DNA of 64,000 nt from Solen grandis (lineage: Eukaryota > Mollusca > Bivalvia > Adapedonta > Solenidae). Under the pieces are notes generated by a model. It saw only the letters and a program-made list of their open reading frames with translations. It was not told the DNA's origin and searched no databases. Where the stretch lies: positions 45,009,083-45,073,082 of the forward strand of contig CM037792.1 of assembly GCA_021229015.1 (NCBI GenBank), in the 5' to 3' direction. Below, piece after piece: positions 12,658-25,729 of the stretch (its first letter is position 1; every line of letters begins with the position of its first letter). The translations under genes were made by a program, and so were the position numbers.

Positions 12658-15600
12658 TGTTCACATTATTTGAGAGTACATCGTGAAACCAATCTTTTGC
12701 TGCGCATTACATTATACATATGGGGGGCCGCCGTGGCCGAGTGGTTAAAGTCGTGGACTACAAATCTCTCAGCCCCTCACCGCTGTGGGTTCGAATCCCG
12801 GTAGGGACTTCGGATTTTTCATGTGAGGAAGCCTTCCAGCTGGCTTGCGGTAGGTCGGTGGTTCTACCCGGGTACCTCTGTGTACTCGGGGTCTTCCTCC
12901 ACCTGCAATTAGCTGGACGTCGCTATATGATTGAAATACTATCGCAGCGACGGTAAACCCCAATACAACAATACAAACAACAACATTATACATACATGTA
13001 TAACAGAATATGAACATTTGAAAAAGTAGTCAAGTCAAATTCAAGATCGTAGGAGGTGATTCTGTGAACATCGGTATTGCTTTTGATAATGAGTACTGAG
13101 TGCCTCTGTATTTCATTTTGATTCGACTTGGCTAATCGTTTTGGTGCAATGACCAGATGCGAGCTTTTACATGTTGAAACATTTACTTGATAATACTTGA
13201 AATTGTACATTAAATGTAAAGCATTTTCTTTTTGGATTTCACATGGTGTTGGAAATCCGACACATTTGTTCACAAGTTAAGTCACTGTCGTAACCAAGAC
13301 TGACGCCATTCAAGCAGTTGTGATATAGTTTACACGTCTTTAGATAGACAAATTTCTTTTAAAATGATTAACCCTTTCCTCATATAGACTCATTTTGACG
13401 CACTCAATAGGTATCACATAAAGCCTGATCTGCAGAAAACCACAGTTAATTCTTACCAAATTTAATTACAAAATACTCATTTCCAGACCACTGAGGAGCA
13501 GCGAACAGCATAAAACCTGATCAGCCTGCGAGTTACTCGCAGGCTGATCTGGTTTTATGTTGTTCGCATAGGTCTTTTCATGGTTTCCTCTATGAGGGAA
13601 AAGGTTAATATGAATTTTTCCGAAAACACTATTGGTCATAATCATGATCCAATGCTCTACATCCAGATGCTAGTCTGCACGATACACTGAAATTGATAAT
13701 GTATAAAATTAACCATGTAGTGGAAAAAAGTTTAGAGAGTGACTTAAGTGGCACAGCTTCATTATATGAATATTTTTGGGCCAGATGTCGTTTGTTGAAA
13801 TAAGCCACTGTAATATGTCGCCTGTGAAAACGATAGCTACGACGATAGGTCCGTTCAAACAGTGCGAAGAATTTAAGATGGCCTAGAAACAACAAGGGGT
13901 CATTTTCACGAAACATCTGATTCATTACATAAAGCGATATATCATTATGGACATTTCTGTAAAAAAAGAGATCGTATATATACATGTGTATTTTTACTTA
14001 TACATTTTTATATACACCAATTATGCGTTTAAACTCAATAAATATTATAAACGCTGCCATTAAATGTAATACGACATATAATATGCATGTATACATAAAC
14101 ATTCTTCGAAAAGAAATATTACTCAAATAAATAACGACTGACGTTTGGAAAAAAAAATTTGGGGGAAAAAGCATTAAGCTGAAAAAAAATTAATGACAAC
14201 AAATTAAAATCAAGACAACCTATACAATTGGTTGAATTTTTCCACTTTGAAAGAACATATATAATATATACACATGCATATTAACATGTTTTTTTTCCAT
14301 AAGTAGTAAACTGAACATTGTCAGAACTTGTATATAGCGCAGTCATGCATGTTAACCTGTGTGAAAGCTTTTCGAGAATAAAACATACACAGATAATTCG
14401 AAAGAAGGCTATTCAAAATATTAGCCGTACTTAGTATGAATAATCTGCATAAAAAAGCAATAAATAAATGAATAAAATTGGGATTGTACGAGCATATATT
14501 AAATTAATGATTTTGTCTAGTGCTGCAACGGTAACTTTGACAACCGGAATTTGACTACGGTTTTAACTGCCCATCCAAAGGTTTGCTGTTTACATTTAAT
14601 AAGGTTTTCAATATTACAAGCATGTTTAAAACTATTCGAAATATATTTTGTTAGTATTCGAGGTGTACAAATTGTTAAATAATTACGAACTGAATTCACT
14701 TTTGACAATTTAGGAATATGGTGTATATCTGCAAATGTTAAAAAAATGTCCATGTTTCTTTTTCGGCGATATGTTCTCCCTTTCTGTACATGTATTTGTT
14801 ATATATTTGTGATTAATCTCCATTTTTCGGCACTTCTACAGGAAATTACATCAAATAAAGTATTTCATATTTTTATACATGCACTAGTTTAGTAGTGTTG
14901 TAACCCGCTTAACTGGTTGTTGTAACTGTGAATGCTAACCAAAAAGAAACATTTTGTAAAGTTTGATATTAACCGGTCGTGGTGAACTGTGAATGCTAAC
15001 CAAAAAGAAACATTTTGTCGTTGAGAGCTTTGAATGCTAAGTCATTGTAAAGTATTTCAACCATTCAATTGCTTGTCACAATAGGGCGACACAATTCATT
15101 GGTTAGTCGTTGCTGAAATGTACGTAATAAATTGGTAGTCGTTGTTAAAATGTACATAATAAATTGTTAGTCGTTGAAATGTACGTCGATAAAGCGTGCA
15201 AAATTGATAAGTCGGTGTTGGTATAAACGTAACAATTATTCATACACTGTTGACAATAAGACACAATTAGACATATATATACATAAGTTAGTGGCTGTTT
15301 ACCGGTTAGTCACAATAAGTAGTACAAATACATTGTTCTCGTGAATTATCGTGATATCTCATAATGCTATATTTAGGAAAATCCTTGGCCTCTTTAAGTT
15401 GTTAATCGTTTGACTACAAAGCGTAACAGGTTAGACTTTAAGTATCCACTTTAGAGAGTGCATTTCGGATACGAATACTCATGGATAGATTTCAATCTTC
15501 CTGTTTAATTGAAAATGAAGCGTATTCTCAATTAAAAACATATAAATGTTGATGTAAGATGACGATGTCAACAATTAAATGGACTTGCCATAATTTTAAC

Positions 15601-18600
15601 ATTTTAGCTCACCACCTGAGCACAGTGAGCTCAAAATCAGTTACTGTTAACATACTTCGTTCTTCCCTTCGCGTCATGAATGCCATTACTGGACAGAAAT
15701 CGATGACAATTGTATAGTCCTTCGCAACAGATTAAACTTTATCTATGCAGAACTCTGGTTTTCATGACAACCAACGTAACTGTTAAAGCTTTATGATATG
15801 TTTCTTAAAATTACTTGTTAGAATCTAATTGATATTGATCATTCAACTTATGGTATTTTACCAATTTACTAAAACAAAGCTGATCCGTTAAAATTGACAT
15901 ATAAATAATTTGGTCGACAGGTGTTCTTATTATCGATATAGAGCCTTTCAAGATTCTTCTTGTCTGAAACCAATCGTCAAATTTAGGTTTATTTTGAACA
16001 AACGATCTCCTCATAACCTTTCACAATAATCGCCAAAACAAAGCTGATCTGATTTAAAACAGGGCTCCGAGGGAGTGGGCTAGATTTCTTATATAGTTGA
16101 TATGTAGACAGTTTAAGAACTGTTAGGATATTTTTGGCAAACACGATTTCCTCGTGGCCCTCTTCTGTAATTGAGTTGACATGTAAAAAAAAGATGGCTT
16201 CTAGATGTTGGATTGGTATCAGTATTAACAATTTTGAATCTGGCTGATGTTTGTGACCTTAAAAGCTTGAATTAGGCTGACGGTACTAAGGTGAGCCATT
16301 TTTTTGGCAATTACGACCTATTTGTTTTGGCAATTATGACCTATTTGTTTTGACACTTACACTCTTAACATTACGAATTAGCATACAAAGAACTTATTCC
16401 GCTGATACTGGTAATGCACACTTTAAAATCTAATGATTAACGTAGTGTTATTTAACATCAAAGGTTGACATTCTGTTTATAAGACCATCATTTTCGGTCA
16501 CAAAATATCTGTCAATTCACATCGACAATTAAGGAGATAACGGCGAAAGTGCATAAACGTTAATGGTGTTATTAAATTTATGTAATCGTTTTGCTCATTT
16601 ATCTCCATTTTTTTTCTTGTAGGAAAAGCTAGGATGTGTATCTTTTAAGCATTTAAAGTTGTTACCCTATTTGATCGATCTCTGATAGCAACATTCATAG
16701 TCGGACTATGGACCACTAATGGGAATTCATCCACTTCAAACCCTTTTAATTGGTAATATTTAGGAGAAAATGTATTGTTTACGTAATCACGAAGTGTTTA
16801 TACGTCAGTACACATTATTTTATTTGCAAACGGATAATTTATGATCCAGGACTTTTCCTTTTATTATAACACGCAGAACTTTTAAATTTTGACTTTAGAA
16901 TCTTATCTTCATAAACTTTCTTCGGACAACCTTTTAATAAAAGATATGTAACACGGATATTCCATTTTTAAAATATGCAAATGATTTTCAAGCTCTCAGT
17001 AACCACATGTTCTGCTTTAGTTCATTTCATATTATTCTCAAATCGATTTGAACAAGGACGGTAAGTGCCCTCATGGTATTGTTGAATCATTTCATGTTTG
17101 CAATATACATTGTCAAAGTTAGCATACAATCATTGCAGTTACATAATGGCCATAAATATAATTATACACATTATGCAACCATTAACGTATAGAAATCTCT
17201 TTCATTGTTCTTTTCGAAAGATTCGTTATAAACATTGTGCTGATCAGATGTATTGATTTGATTCTCTTTTATATATTTATCCCTTAACTTATTATAGACT
17301 CATTTTGACGCATGGCAAACAGAGCAGACCCAGATCAGACTGTTCCTATAGTTACTCTGTTTGCGTATACAATATTGTAGCTCATATTCTATACAGTCTG
17401 CAAAGCAAAGAAAAATTCATTATTTCATATACCATTTAAAGTTCAGTTAATTGATATTCATGAAGTTATAATTTGTACATGAATATTCATGAGGTAAAAT
17501 GGATATATTTATTTGCCATCAGGGTACGAAGTATATATTGAAAGATATATCTTTTCTTGTTCTAGCATATTCGTTAAATCTACGATACATATGTTCTTGA
17601 CCATGAAAAATCGCAACACTTGTCAATTATTGCTATGATATGAAAATCTCCGAGACAAATCGAATTGTATGTATGTGTTTGATTTCCTATTCCGTAAATA
17701 TGTCATTGATCTTATGTCATCCAGTCATATATTTTAAAACTGACAACTTTCATCAAGATGTTTTAAACAATGTTGCTATGTTACGTTCTTAAATGAAGAT
17801 ATTTGTACAACTTTGCTGATAATTATTGGCGAGTTATTCTTGACATCTCTTGTACCATGGACCTGTGTATCAAACGAATCTCGGAGCAGCCGCGTGTGTC
17901 ATGTAATATTTCAATTACTGCGTCCTGTGTTTGTAATATTACAATTTTTGCGTCCTGTAAAATTACAATTATTGTGACCTGTACTTGTAACATTACAATT
18001 ATCGCGTTCAGTACTTGTAATGTTACAAATATTGAGTACTGTACTTGTGATATTACAATTAGTGTGTCCTGTACTTGTTCTAATTGTAATATTCTCAGTG
18101 AAATACATATAGTATGCTGAAAGAATGCATACATGTCAAATATACTGTGAACATAATAAACATGCGGACGTTCGAACAAAATGCAATCAACTACGCCTAA
18201 CTTTCAGTACAATGCACATTCCTTATCATATTGCGTAAGACAACTGAGTGTTTTAGCGTTTCATTTGTTTTTACAGGCTTTTTGCATTCTCACTCTTTTC
18301 CCATTTATACGAATTAAAGAAAAAAGTTATATTTCGCTTCATAGTAGTGATCACGCACGTCACTTCTATACGTACATCCCATCCAGACCTATCCATATAA
18401 TGTATATTGCAATACACTAAACCACATAATATTATATTTCTAAAAACATTGTATTCACTATATGCTTGGGATACAAATGTTAACCCTTTTCCTCATATAG
18501 ACTCATTTTGACGCCCTCAATAGGTACCACATAAAGCCTGATCTGCAGAAAACCACAGTTAAACCTTACCAAATTCAATTACAAAATCCTCATTTCCAGA

Positions 18601-21600
18601 CCACTGAGGTGCAGCGAACAGCATAAAACCTGATCAGCCTGCGAGTTACTCGCAGGCTGATCTGGTTTTATGTTGTTCGCATAGGTCTTTTCATGGTGTC
18701 CTCTATGAGGGAAAGGGTTAAACATTAGACTCCTATGTGTTCATCTGTATTTAGACATTTTAAACAATGAGACTTTCATATACAATAAAAAGGGTCCTGT
18801 TATATTGTATTTACTATTTTAGGTATAAGATGTATATGGCCACTTTACTATGGGACATACTATAATAATAATAATAAAATAAATAAATAATAATAATAAT
18901 AATTAACTATATGAAGTCTTGTGAGGTGTTCCTCCTCGGCCTCTGTTTTACACCTGAGGACGGGAAGAATAAACTGTATATAAAGTTAAAAACAAACTAA
19001 CTTGTAGTAGCTCGACCATAAATGCATATCAGTGTTGGTAAAAAGAGAAGTACATTGTAAAAGTATATACTGCAGTTAGTCATGTTTCCAAGTAAATGCG
19101 TTTCGAAATTAATTCTTGTTCTTATACGAAAGAATTAACTATAAAAAATATACGAATACATATACCGGTAACTATAAATATACATCCAATGACATATTTG
19201 ACATACATATACATATAAACTGTATATGTTAAACAAATGGAATAAAGAAAAGATCATGAAGATGTAGTTAGTAGAAAAAATATAGGGTTAAGTTACAACA
19301 TAAAATAAACATGAGGAAGGTAGAAGGGGGCAAAAAAATGAAAACATGGGTTGCCTTGGTAATTTAATACTTATAAGTCTTTGTTGATGTTATTAAGTTT
19401 TAGAACATTAAGTATTTGATTATAATATATCTTGTTTTTAGGATAGAGTTATTGATTAAGTTATATTTACTGGTATATATGAGGACGGCACGTATAAAAC
19501 GGGTCTGCATTTACATCTAGTCTTTCAAGTGTCATGTCCAGCACGTGGTATCCATGCACCATTATATGATATACTGTGGAATATCGCTTATCTTAACAGT
19601 ATTTTTGTTTTGTTGTTGTTGTTTTGTTTTCTCGATTTTTGTTATCACGGTGATTTACCTTTTCACTTTATTGACTTTAATTCGAATTATCGATATTTCG
19701 AATGAGTGCCAATCTTATTGTTATTATTCAATGAGGAAACATCAAAGCAGTCACATATTACCGTTGGTCCCTTTTCGTGATCCACTTTGTGAAGGATAAA
19801 CATCGCTGGAATACAATATATATGTATTATCTAAGCTGTTGGTTTATTAAGCTAAGTTATTTACCATATTTTTTCTTCAACGGCTTTTATTTCCTATTCA
19901 AGATGGATTGTGACAAAAGGACACATACTTTTTTTTCTATTAACACTTTAATTACCAAAACCCACAGCGGGGAGAGACAAGTGAGAGTAAGTCAGTGACA
20001 ATAACCACTCAGCCACGTGGACCTCTTAAACTGAAAAGCAAAAGATAAGATTATGAAAAGAACAAACAATGGATGCAACCATTGAACATCCCTCTTCAAG
20101 GCTAACCCCGCGGGCATTTCTGCAATCAGTTTTGTCTTTTATAATGATTTTTATGCAGTCCTTTGTCGTTGTTTTTCAGCATTAAATATATTTCATTTCA
20201 AAAGCAAAACACATTGAGCGACGTTTTGTGAAACATTTAGATCTTAAACTAGATACGACATAATCACATTAACCATACATGAAATACATACATCTAATCG
20301 ATGAGCATTCAGTCTAAATTATTTAATTGCATTAACATTTCAAAGCGAACTTATTACATTTACACAACGTAAAACAAAAACATAATGTTTATCATAGCAT
20401 ACGCAGAAAAACGTTAATACTGGATGGCAAAAAGCAATGCGAGGAACACATTTCCCATTTCATTACAAAAGTCTTCGACTGGTCCTTTTAACCTGTTGAT
20501 AAAAGATATACATCATCTCGTGCATTTATCATATAAACAAACGGACAGACTGCAATATGCTACCAAAACTTAGTGGTTTTTTTTTTTTGACGTTTTGAAC
20601 AACTGTACGAGTAATTGATAGATGTAAACATCATATGAAGACATTTATAATTATCATTCTGTCATACAAATAAATGCAATCACTTTTGAATTATTGGAAT
20701 TATTGACAGGTTTGCTATCAATATACCATACCATCTGAGATGGTAAAGCATGACGTACATTTCACGGCTTGAAATTGTTTTTATGTTTTTATGAGCATAG
20801 AATGTCGATGCAGATAATGTGTCTAGATAAATATTCAATCCCGTCCCGCACACTTCCCTCTGTGACACCACCCCTCTTCCACACGCATCTTGTATTACTG
20901 CTTGTATTGATTTAGCTATAGTTGTTATACTGACTAATAAAAACGAAACACTTAACTTGAGTGTTTGCTATTGAATAAGACGTTATCTTAATTATTTTGG
21001 CATAGATCTATTCAGTTACGAAAGTACTTTCTTTAGAATTTAAGTTTCCAGGAAGCGTGGCTAGCCATGTACGCTCGAATGACCAGCATTTTCTGGTATC
21101 CTGTGTTTTATTTTCCCTTCAGTATTTACCAATGGTTATATTTATGTATGGTATTTTGAAATAGCTACCAAGACGTATTCAGTCACATGCAACGCTAATG
21201 TATTTTTATTTTGCTGTTCTCTTATAAATCGACATACCTCTGTTTTTATCGTTGCGTTTAATACTAAAAAAGGACAGTAACTTATGATATATTAAGAAAG
21301 GACTACCGAACTGTGCAAAGTATGCATAATAATCATAAACCGGCGGTGAGTCCACCAAGCGTGGGATTATTGATCACAGAAGCATAAAATGTAATGATAA
21401 ATAGAGGAGCAAAATAAACTCGATTGTTAAATAACATACAAGTAGTCTAAATACCTGCTCTTTGGATACGCATCATAATATACAGAAGAGAAAAAAGGAG
21501 AAAAAGAAGAACGCACTCTTTCAGTAATTTATGGAAAAGTGCGATGAAGAAGAAAAGAAGAAAGAAGGAGAAGATGGTGAAGAAGAGGAAGAAGGGGAGG

Positions 21601-24600
21601 GATAGTTCATTATGCCGTATATCCAATATAAATTTACATTAGAATATCACAATCACTCTTTATAATGATACCGAATAAAACAAAATTGAAATGAGATAAA
21701 AGTATAGCATTAACTATATATCGAAACAGTGTCCATCTTGTGTTCTTAATTGGCATCCCCCTTTTCTTAACATTTCTATTGTAGCTTTCTATCACTCATT
21801 TTCATATGAATGCTTGTAAGAGTTAAATAACTAATGCTCAAATAAACTGCCTTCTTCTTCAAGTAGTTATCCTCAAGTTGGCCATCAGAATCAGGCTTTT
21901 TAATAAATGTCACAGCAATGTTTTACCCGTCAAATTACGGGGATTTATAGTTTCCTTACGATATGTGATCAGTGATCTGAAGGGTTATTGTCCACCATAA
22001 TGCTTAACGTATCGCATTAAGTGTCTAAACGTGCCTTTTATGGGACCCTTAAAAGTTTTGTCAGCCTCCGAAATTACATTTTCGTTTTGGCGAAAGATAA
22101 TTATCCATAAGAGAACAGTTATAATAGCAATTCAGGAACGCTAATTTTATATGACAACGTGTTTGTGAAAATTCAATGAAATTAACCCAAGGATCGCAGT
22201 ATTTGGTCTTCGATAATTTTCTTGAGAATTTCTATATCTTCCTCCCTGCAGGAGAGTAACCATACCAGTGCCTCTGCGCATGCTCAGCTGTGCTATATCC
22301 CAGAATTCCAACCCTGTGGAATACAGTTCCGATTTGCTCCCAGCAGTACATTGATTGGAAGTGAAAAGGGAGTTACATCTTTTTTGTATAATCATATTAG
22401 ATTATTAATGTAATCAAAGGGAAATCAAATCTCATGCTGCAGACTTTTTTGTCTCTAATAATCATCTTTAATTCACCCTTACACGTTTTCCAATATCCCC
22501 CGAGTCGACAAAACGAGCTTTTGCATTCACGCTGGATACAATAGACGGATGTTTTCCCTGTTTGAAAAACGTCGTAGCAGTTTTTCTTAACAATCAAAAA
22601 TTAAGTCATCCGGCAGAACCGTAGTCGCATTGATCCACTGATGACACTGTTCTATAATTGGATTCCCCTTTCATCACCGACTTAAGCGTCCTTCTTAATG
22701 AAGTGCTTTATTAAATTATGTAAATATTTTCTTCTTTTCTAATGATAGAGAGCGCATCTTTGCGTCGTTGAAGGAGCATGTGTTACCGAGACTTAAGTTA
22801 TGTGCAATTTTGCACCAGTCTATAGACGGAAATGTGGAATGAGGATAGCAGTGTAGTTGTATAAGCTCATACATATCGGCAAGTTTGAACTTATGTAATA
22901 TATGATATACAAACTTAATTATAAGTTTGGCTAATCAATCGAACTACAAATCGCTAAATTGGTATGCATTCTTTGATAGTCAAGGCTCTGTGTTATTTAA
23001 ATGGGGACTTGCGGGTGATATTAAAAAATCGTTTTGTATAGTGCACTGTCGAAATTCGTCTTTTCGTTAGTTATTTTTTACACCATAACATATGACATAA
23101 CATACAGTTTGTGAATGTTTATATCATACCCCAAAATATTTAAAACTGCTTGGATGAACAACCAGACAAATGTCACATCTTTCGAAAATAAACAAACAAC
23201 TGCCGGGGGTTATTGACACGGCGGTCATTATTAGGTTTTTCTAAACGATCCTTTCGAGTGATTAAGTCATCTTTCAATTGAACGATCTCATCGTCCGTTG
23301 AACATAATTAGTAATTATAAATACATTTACTTTTTCTTTTGTATTGGACTTTTTTCATCCTTTGAAAGTTTGGTTTGTTTATAGGCCACGGTCGTATTTG
23401 CAAAACATCAACGTTAACTCTGATTTGAACCAATTTTTTCTTTAATGTTTAATTTCAATTTCATGGTAATGACATTTGTTATGTGATAGAAAGTTGCATT
23501 ACGTTTTATGTTGTTTTAAGCCTCTTACTTTTTAGAAGAATATTGTAAATGATTTCTGCAATTATTTTGATATATGAAAAAAAAAAAAAGAAATGCTTCA
23601 GAATGTAACGGATAGATTTGTTTATTCTTGAGAACAGGTTTTGCCTCAATTCGATTTCACAGATTATCTACAATTTATTGATGTATTTTGTAACCTTAAA
23701 AGGAGATGACATTCGTGAATGAAACACTCACATTTCGTCACGCCTCATCACCGAACATAGTTGAGGTGATCCGATCAGAATGTGACGGATCAGAATCGTC
23801 GTTTCATGTTAAGTATACTTTGACACCGCGACCCTCTCACGATAAATCGAACTCTGCCTCATGTGATTATGATAATTTTCTAATTGTTATATAATGACAA
23901 AGCACAGTTATTGTGTTACCTGTGTATACACATGTGATAAAATGATGATGAATTTGACATTATCATTTACAAATAGTCTTCATTGCAAACAAATGCCGGC
24001 CCACAAATGGTCCTACCATGTGAAGGGACGCTCTATAAATCTTACCATGCCAAAATATTTAGAGAACACTTCTACAATAAACACAAACAATAAAACAATA
24101 TTATTAAACAAAGTTCTAGCATCACCTGTTTCTTAGGTAGGACACTTTATTTTTTTTGGGAAAAAAATATGTAGCTTATCTTAAAGCTGATACAGTCGCT
24201 ATTCGGACACTAAAGTTCAGTAATATCATCTAATATAATATATTGTTATATGCTATCTTATTAATGTCCTTCAGTTGTCCTCTGATCAGTAACAGATCTT
24301 AGTTTGACCCTTGACCTCATCAATGCAACCTCTGTTTGTTTATACAATATAGTAGCTCGGTTATTACACAATCTTCATCCTTTGTTTCATATACCATTTG
24401 TAGTTATGTAAATTAATTGTCATCAAGTCATAAAAATTATATATGAATATTCATTAGGTAAAGGGTTAAGTGACAAATAGCTTTCGTATCTTCGCCATTC
24501 GTGAAAATATATTTTTTTATGACCAGGCTTAATTAAAATGCGATCTTACATTATATTTAACATTCTAATTGCTTTTGTCTGAATAAAAGTATTTGTGGAT

Positions 24601-25672
24601 ACTGCGTAAATGTTTCAGAAATGAATTGGTTTAACACTTTCCTTGCGTAGAAAATGATTTCTAGGACGAGGAAAATGTGTGTTTATATTTCTATATCATA
24701 CACTCTTTGAAAAGAGCATAGAATAGAATAAATATATTACTTATAAGTTACTGTATATAAAAAAAATCACACTCAGCTACGCACAATAGAACACAACACG
24801 AAAATATAAAGAACATCGTGTGTGCGTGATAAACTATATTCCAAAATAACAATATGTAATTAACATGCGAGATGTCAAGACTTGGGGCAAAAAGAAATAG
24901 AAAATCCGGTTAGATCTGAAAATGAACCTTGTTACCTTGGCCCATACATACAGCTCGCCATTCTTGAAAGTCATAATTTTCATTTTGATGTATTTGATAC
25001 GTCATTAAATTATGCACAGAAACAAAGTTTATTGTATCATAATTAGCCATTAATTAACAGTCAACTGCCAAAATTGATGTCCTCCAAGTAGACTAATTTC
25101 AATAAAATTTAATAGGATGGAAATCACTGTCGAATGATGGGGACTGCATCAGTCGAAGTTACGATTGTTGAATGTTAATGGGGGTCAGGGTTTTGCACTT
25201 CATCTCTTAACTAAGGTTAACAGTTGATGTGAGCGAATATCTTATTATCACCAGCTGCATTCAAATTTGTTTTTCATTTTCATTTAAGATAAAATTATTC
25301 TGCAATATCAAAACATAACGAAAATATTTTTATCTTGCAACAAATGTCTGGTACTGCAGATTTTTTTTTATTTTCTATGTTCATTATATCATTTAAATGT
25401 GTTTTCAGGGTTTTAGAGGTGAGGAAAGAGAAATCTAGAGACGCTGCTAGGTCGCGGCGTGGAAAAGAAAATTACGAATTTTATGAACTGGCTAAACTAC
25501 TTCCGCTTCCGGCTGCCATTACTAGCCAACTGGACAAGGCCTCCATCATACGACTGTCCATCAGCTACCTCAAGTTACGGGACTTCTGTGGTCAGGGTGA
25601 CCCGCCCTGGCCCCGGGACGGACCCTCTTCTAGCAAAACCCTAAAAGGTATGGTTATATTTTCTTCCCATTT

Positions 25673-25729
<57 letters not shown>

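Larger units (their letters stand above)
9376..25408 (+). other. intron 2 of the NPAS3-like gene (16 kb)
   Basis: Contains MITE copies A2 and A3, two MITE B copies, a SINE with tail, a minus-strand SINE head and several simple repeats, all listed separately. I recognise no coding exon. An 18-bp perfect palindrome sits at 10397-10414 (GCTGGTTCC/GGAACCAGC). At 21480-21605 one strand is almost pure purine. Short GC-elevated pieces at about 22205-22345 and 23700-23880 are unexplained. Confidence 0.55.

Noticed and set aside
12720..13017. ORFs on both strands at 12.7-13.0 kb
   Set aside because: They lie in the tRNA-derived SINE, and the same peptide appears at 49.6 kb because the SINE is repeated.
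17803..18179. Cysteine-rich 105- and 118-codon ORFs
   Set aside because: The Cys periodicity follows the 30-bp DNA repeat, and no signal peptide or splice context supports a gene.
25335..25408. ATG at 25335 as the start of the bHLH protein
   Set aside because: The sequence from 25335 to the AG at 25408 reads as intron (hydrophobic, AT-rich, ending in a pyrimidine tract). The bHLH exon begins at 25409 and joins upstream exons in phase.
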